Shown: positions 14,983 through 18,620 of the stretch, one piece after another
Layout: each line of letters starts with the position of its first letter
Position numbering within the stretch: position 1 is the first letter of the stretch
DNA from: UBA652 sp964598235
GTDB taxonomy: Bacteria; Pseudomonadota; Gammaproteobacteria; Nitrosococcales; Methylophagaceae
Length of the DNA stretch: 18,620 bases
Direction: 5' to 3'
Assembly (NCBI GenBank): GCA_964598235.1
Contig: CAZRAY010000037.1
Location: 1 to 18,620 of the forward strand
The notes under the pieces: model-generated
The model's input: the letters and a program-made list of their open reading frames with translations, nothing else
Database searches by the model: none
What the model was told of the DNA's origin: nothing
Translations under genes and position numbers: made by a program

Positions 14983-16266
14983 ATGACCCATCAACAACAA
15001 TGCTTTGAACGTGCTCAGAAAATCATTCCTGGTGGGGTTAATTCACCCGTGCGTGCTTTTAAAAGCGTCGGCGGCACACCACTATTCTTTCGTGAAGGGA
15101 AAGGTGCTTGGATCACAGACAGCGAAGGCCGACGTTATATTGATTATATCGGCTCCTGGGGGCCGATGATTTTAGGGCATGCCCATCCAACCGTTATCGC
15201 AGATGTGCAAGAAGCCGTTACACATGGCCTCGGCTTTGGCGCGCCGACAGAAATAGAGACTGAAATGGCTGAATTGGTCTGCCAACTTGTACCGTCTATG
15301 GAACAAGTGCGCATGGTGAGTTCAGGTACAGAAGCAACGATGAGCGCGATTCGTTTAGCGCGCGGTTTTACCGCCCGCGATAAAATCGTTAAATTTGAAG
15401 GTGGTTATCATGGCCATGCAGATTCTTTGCTCGTCAAGGCAGGTTCTGGCGCGCTAACGTTTGGTGAGCCCAGCTCCGCAGGGGTGCCTGCCGATTTAGC
15501 ACAACATACACTCACACTCACCTATAACGATCTTGATTCCGTTAGGGATTGTTTTGAACGCCTTGGCGATCAGATTGCTTGTATTATTGTCGAACCCGTT
15601 GCAGGCAATATGAATTGCATTCCGCCTGTTATCGGTTTCTTAAAAGGCCTACGTGATATCTGTAATGAATATAGCAGCCTGCTCATCTTTGATGAAGTCA
15701 TGACTGGTTTCCGTGTTGCCCTCGGTGGCGCGCAGCAGGTTTACAATATTAAACCTGACCTCACGACGCTTGGCAAAATTCTAGGTGGCGGGCTCCCCGT
15801 TGGTGCTTTTGGTGGTCGACGAGATATTATGGCGAAACTTGCCCCGCTCGGCCCCGTATATCAAGCAGGCACATTGTCTGGTAACCCTATTGCGATGGCT
15901 GCAGGTCTCAGCACGCTCACCACCATCACTCAAACCCCGCATTTCTATCAACAACTCGATGATACCACTACCGCATTAGTAACCGGTCTTAAGCAACGCG
16001 CAGACCAAGCTGGGGTCCCTTTATCAACCAATCACCTTGGTGGTATGTTTGGCTTATTCTTCACCAATGATGCCAAGGTTACCCGCTTCGATCAAGTGGT
16101 TGCCTGCGATCAAGATCGCTTTAAGCTTTTCTTTCATCGTATGCTAGATGCAGGTATTTATCTTGCCCCCTCCTCTTTTGAAGCAGGCTTTGTTTCTGCC
16201 GCCCATGGCGATGCCGAAATCAACCTCACACTGGATGCTGCGGAACAAGTTTTCTCAACGCTTTAA
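14983..16266 (+). CDS. hemL: Glutamate-1-semialdehyde 2,1-aminomutase
   Basis: HemL converts glutamate-1-semialdehyde to 5-aminolevulinate, the C5-pathway precursor of heme and other tetrapyrroles, in the cytoplasm. The 427 residues compare with 426 in E. coli. It is a fold-type I PLP enzyme: SSGTEATMSAIRLAR (113-127) binds the phosphate, FDEVMTGFR supplies Asp237 for the pyridine nitrogen, and TTLGKILGGGLPVGAFGG contains the Schiff-base Lys265, the same number as in E. coli. The N-terminal block PGGVNSPVRAFKSVGG is diagnostic for HemL against related aminotransferases. The start at 14983 is set by homology; the frame is open further upstream, but there it overlaps the kinase on the other strand. 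The ribosome binding site is weak. The stop codon lies inside the 3' end of the convergent exported-protein gene (12-base overlap). Confidence 0.97.
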   Translation: MTHQQQCFERAQKIIPGGVNSPVRAFKSVGGTPLFFREGKGAWITDSEGRRYIDYIGSWGPMILGHAHPTVIADVQEAVTHGLGFGAPTEIETEMAELVCQLVPSMEQVRMVSSGTEATMSAIRLARGFTARDKIVKFEGGYHGHADSLLVKAGSGALTFGEPSSAGVPADLAQHTLTLTYNDLDSVRDCFERLGDQIACIIVEPVAGNMNCIPPVIGFLKGLRDICNEYSSLLIFDEVMTGFRVALGGAQQVYNIKPDLTTLGKILGGGLPVGAFGGRRDIMAKLAPLGPVYQAGTLSGNPIAMAAGLSTLTTITQTPHFYQQLDDTTTALVTGLKQRADQAGVPLSTNHLGGMFGLFFTNDAKVTRFDQVVACDQDRFKLFFHRMLDAGIYLAPSSFEAGFVSAAHGDAEINLTLDAAEQVFSTL

Positions 16267-16893
16267 GCGGGTTTTTCTGCTAAATCTGAATATTAAAAAG
16301 CTCAACAATAGCATCGTTAATATAGATATCCACAACGGCACCGGGACTGCCGCGGGTGGTAATGTAGCGCCATTTGCATCAGTTAACAGAAAGTTATCAA
16401 AATAAGCATTACCCGCAATCGCATCCCCGCCTGTCCATTCTTCTAACATCAAATGAATAGGATCAATGGCCGTTGTAAATGCAATTGTGACATGTTCCCA
16501 TGCCCCAGTATCAGGTAATAAATCTGGATATGGCGCTGTCGTACCACCAACCCATGTATGGGCTCCAGGTGGATTAACACCCGTACTCACACCAACAAAT
16601 CCACCGCAATTTGCCGAGCCACACGTACCTAAATAATCAAACGAAAGGATATAGTCACCGCCTGTTTGGCCCGTCAACGGCGCCACCGACATTAAATCAC
16701 CACCGCCGTGTAATGAGGTAAAGCTCAGTACTTTATTTGCAGGATTTAAAGGATCAATAACAATTTGTGCATTTAGACCATTAAAGGTGTCATCCCATTT
16801 TGCCAGTGTTTGTTCGAAGTGCTCTGAAAATAGTGTCGCAGCATGGCTCGCACTAGACAAGCCCAACATCAGAATAAAAAATAACTTTTTCAT
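16255..16893 (-). CDS. Exported protein with exosortase-type (PEP-CTERM-like) C-terminal sorting signal
   Basis: A 212-residue protein. Residues 1-18 are a signal peptide (MKKLFFILMLGLSSASHA). The mature part (about 20-172) is rich in Gly, Thr and aromatic residues and begins LFSEHFEQTLAKWDDTF. It also contains ILSFDYLGTCGSANCGGFVGVST (with Cys91 and Cys96), GAWEHVTIAFT and NAYFDNFLLTD, a pattern of beta strands like jelly-roll carbohydrate-binding or lectin-like domains. The C-terminus has AAVPVPLW, a hydrophobic helix and a basic tail (RFSRKTRLKR), the three-part layout of PEP-CTERM-type signals. No exosortase is encoded nearby. The start at 16893 is chosen for the signal peptide, with GGGAG nine bases upstream; an upstream in-frame extension to 17013 is AT-rich and implausible. 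The gene overlaps the end of hemL tail to tail. Family membership is tentative; surface or extracellular matrix attachment is inferred. Confidence 0.75.
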   Translation of the reverse strand: MKKLFFILMLGLSSASHAATLFSEHFEQTLAKWDDTFNGLNAQIVIDPLNPANKVLSFTSLHGGGDLMSVAPLTGQTGGDYILSFDYLGTCGSANCGGFVGVSTGVNPPGAHTWVGGTTAPYPDLLPDTGAWEHVTIAFTTAIDPIHLMLEEWTGGDAIAGNAYFDNFLLTDANGATLPPAAVPVPLWISILTMLLLSFLIFRFSRKTRLKR

Positions 16894-16914
16894 TTCTCGC
16901 ATCTCCCAAGAATA

Positions 16915-16937
16915 GTAAAATAAAAATTTTATTTTAC
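16915..16937. promoter_or_regulatory. Perfect 23-base palindrome upstream of the exported-protein gene
   Basis: GTAAAATAAAA (16915-16925) and TTTTATTTTAC (16927-16937) are exact inverted arms around a single A. The site lies 22 bases upstream of the start codon at 16893, where an operator would be expected, in the divergent spacer with sbcB. It is entirely AT except for the terminal G and C. Confidence 0.4.
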
Positions 16938-17073
16938 ACCAAATATGATGACTAATCGTGGTTATATTAATTAAAAAATTTATGTCTACAAACTTCATAC
17001 TAGCTCTTCGCATTTCTTTTACGTATTATCTTCTTAATAGAAATAATCTCTTCCTACATCATTGGGCTGATTG

Positions 17074-18501
17074 ATGAAAACACTTTACTGGCATGACTAT
17101 GAAACCTTTGGCATTGACCCGCGCTATGACCGTCCGTCTCAATTTGCGGGTATTCGCACCGATGAAGACCTGAATATCATCGGCGACCCGCTGATGATCT
17201 ATTGCAAGCCAGCAGGCGATAGTCTGCCGCATCCCCAAGCCTGTCTAATCACCGGAATCACGCCACAAGAAGCAGAGGAGAAAGGTGTCTGCGAAGCGGA
17301 GTTTATCCGTCAAATACATCATGAAATGGCACAAGCAGATACCTGTAGCGTCGGTTATAACAGCCTGCGCTTCGATGATGAATTCACGCGTTTCACCCTC
17401 TACCGAAACTTCTATGATGCCTATGCCAGAGAATGGCAAAATGATAATTCTCGTTGGGATATTATCGATATGGCTAGACTCACTCGTGCATTACGCCCCG
17501 AAGGGATTAACTGGCCGGATCGCGAAGATGGTAAACCCAACTTTCGGCTAGAGGCCCTTACCGCAGCCAACGATATCGAACACCAAGGTGCGCATGATGC
17601 CTTGGTCGATGTGTATGCCACCATTGCGCTCGCCAAACTGATTAAAATAGCGCAGCCCAAGCTCTATGATTTTGTTTATCAACATCGTCGCAAGCAAATG
17701 GTTGCACCTTTGCTCAATCTGCGTGAACGTGCGCCCGTTATCCATGTATCTCGTATGTATCCTAGCGATTATTGCAACACCGCCCTTGTCGTCCCCCTCG
17801 CCAAAGATCCGACTAATGCTAATGGCATTATTGTTTACGATCTGCGCCATGATCCCGAAGCCCTCATTAATGAGGATGCTGAAACGCTCAAGAAATGGCT
17901 ATTCACCCCAAGCGCTGATTTACCCGACGGCATCAGTCGACCTGCCCTCAAGACCTTGCACATTAACAAATGTCCTGTCGTCGTACCCGAAAACACACTG
18001 AATGATGCCGCCGCTGAACGCTTGCAGATAGATCGCGCGCAACACCAACAACACCTAAACAAGCTCAATGCAGCGGGTGATTTAACACAAAAAATCAACG
18101 CCATCTTTGCCAAGCCAGATTATGATGAACAAACTGATCCTGACGCAGCGCTTTATAGTGGTGGCTTTTTCAGCGGTAATGATAAACGTAATATGGAATT
18201 AATTCGGAACAGCGATCCTGAGCAGCTTAAAACGCTTTCTATTCCTTTCGATGATCCACGTTTTCCGGAAATGCTCTTCCGCTATCGCGCTAGAAATTGG
18301 CCAGAAACACTTGATAAAGAAGAGCAACAACAATGGCAACAATATTGCCAACAGCGGCTCACCGAACCACACGATAAAATTCTCACCCTGCCAGACTTCA
18401 TTGAAGCCATTGAATCATGTCATAGTGAAGATTTAGATGACAATCAAGAACAATTATTGAATAACCTGGAAGTATATGGACGGACTCTGGTTACAGCATA
18501 A
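17074..18501 (+). CDS. sbcB: Exodeoxyribonuclease I
   Basis: ExoI (SbcB/XonA) degrades single-stranded DNA 3' to 5' and acts in recombination and mismatch repair. The 475 residues equal the E. coli length. The DEDD-type exonuclease domain is complete. WHDYETFG supplies Asp8 and Glu10, NSLRFDDEFTRF supplies Asp101, and HDALVDVYATIALAKL supplies His174 and Asp179, matching Asp15, Glu17, Asp108, His181 and Asp186 of E. coli. The SH3-like and helical C-terminal domains follow, with PDYDEQTDPDAALYSGGFF and FRYRARNWPETL as recognisable ExoI blocks. The ATG at 17074 is chosen over the TTG just before it; the ribosome binding site is weak. The stop codon is part of the terminator stem. It is a monocistronic gene. 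Confidence 0.97.
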   Translation: MKTLYWHDYETFGIDPRYDRPSQFAGIRTDEDLNIIGDPLMIYCKPAGDSLPHPQACLITGITPQEAEEKGVCEAEFIRQIHHEMAQADTCSVGYNSLRFDDEFTRFTLYRNFYDAYAREWQNDNSRWDIIDMARLTRALRPEGINWPDREDGKPNFRLEALTAANDIEHQGAHDALVDVYATIALAKLIKIAQPKLYDFVYQHRRKQMVAPLLNLRERAPVIHVSRMYPSDYCNTALVVPLAKDPTNANGIIVYDLRHDPEALINEDAETLKKWLFTPSADLPDGISRPALKTLHINKCPVVVPENTLNDAAAERLQIDRAQHQQHLNKLNAAGDLTQKINAIFAKPDYDEQTDPDAALYSGGFFSGNDKRNMELIRNSDPEQLKTLSIPFDDPRFPEMLFRYRARNWPETLDKEEQQQWQQYCQQRLTEPHDKILTLPDFIEAIESCHSEDLDDNQEQLLNNLEVYGRTLVTA

Positions 18502-18534
18502 AAAAAGGCCCAATCAATTGACTGGGCCTTTTTT
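18501..18534 (+). terminator. Bidirectional-looking terminator overlapping the sbcB stop codon
   Basis: AAAAAAGGCCCA (18501-18512) and TGGGCCTTTTTT (18523-18534) are perfect 12-base arms; the ten-base interior includes TCAATTGA. The last A of the TAA stop codon is the first base of the stem. The A run and T run at the two sides would allow termination from either direction. Confidence 0.92.
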
Positions 18535-18620
18535 ATTCCAAAATATTAATTTAGCATTAGATTTTTCTGAGTTAATGGCAAAAACGGGTGCTTTTTTAGC
18601 TGTTTTTCAGTGGTTTTCTA

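Noticed and set aside
18575..18620. Possible start of a plus-strand gene (ATG, MAKTGAFLAVFQWFS) at the right edge
   Set aside because: Only 15 codons are visible, with no clear ribosome binding site. A minus-strand gene ending at 18596 is equally possible. Neither can be supported.
1..18620. CRISPR arrays, tRNA or rRNA genes, insertion-sequence transposases
   Set aside because: No direct-repeat array, no cloverleaf or rRNA signature, and no transposase motif was seen on either strand.

Overview
The window looks like an ordinary chromosomal stretch of a Gram-negative gammaproteobacterium of moderately low GC. The evidence is E. coli-sized ParE, ParC, HemL and exonuclease I (ExoI is largely a gammaproteobacterial enzyme), a YbgE-like membrane protein, and a complete TtpC-type TonB2 energy-transduction operon of the kind known from Vibrio and other aquatic gammaproteobacteria. 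I cannot name the genus. There are no phage, plasmid, CRISPR, tRNA or rRNA genes. The only mobile-looking item is a 207-bp inverted-repeat (MITE-like) element.

Layout. 1-209: N-terminus of cysS (minus, cut by the window edge). 276-482: inverted-repeat element whose right end forms the stop codon of parC. 480-4646: parE-parC operon (minus), topoisomerase IV. 4819-5616: plus-strand pair of a YbgE-like membrane protein and an FMN-binding split-barrel (PPOX family) protein. 5736-7474: plus-strand pair of a calcium-repeat/OmpA-domain envelope protein and a membrane-anchored helix-hairpin-helix protein, with a promoter in front and a terminator behind. 7558-12603: six-gene minus-strand operon, in transcription order DUF3450 protein, TtpC, ExbB2, ExbD2, TonB2, TPR protein, linked by overlaps or short gaps. 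12604-12920: gene-poor spacer with a strong terminator and a possible 14-codon ORF. 12921-14899: NarL/FixJ-type two-component pair (minus). 14983-16266: hemL (plus). 16255-16893: exported protein with an exosortase-like C-terminal sorting signal (minus), overlapping the end of hemL. 17074-18501: sbcB/xonA exonuclease I (plus), whose stop codon lies in its terminator stem.

How the genes work together. The TonB2 operon is one machine: ExbB2/ExbD2 and TtpC harvest proton-motive force, TonB2 carries it across the periplasm to outer-membrane receptors (none encoded here), and the DUF3450 and TPR proteins are periplasmic accessories. The upstream two-component system could regulate it, but a terminator separates them and no binding site is evident. 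The OmpA/TSP3 protein and its HhH neighbour form a probable envelope module of unknown purpose. The rest is housekeeping: translation, chromosome decatenation, tetrapyrrole synthesis and DNA repair.

The least explained items are the MITE-like element at the parC end, the OmpA/TSP3 plus HhH pair, the short ORF and tandem hairpins after the response regulator, and the orphan sorted exported protein with a perfect palindrome in its promoter region.
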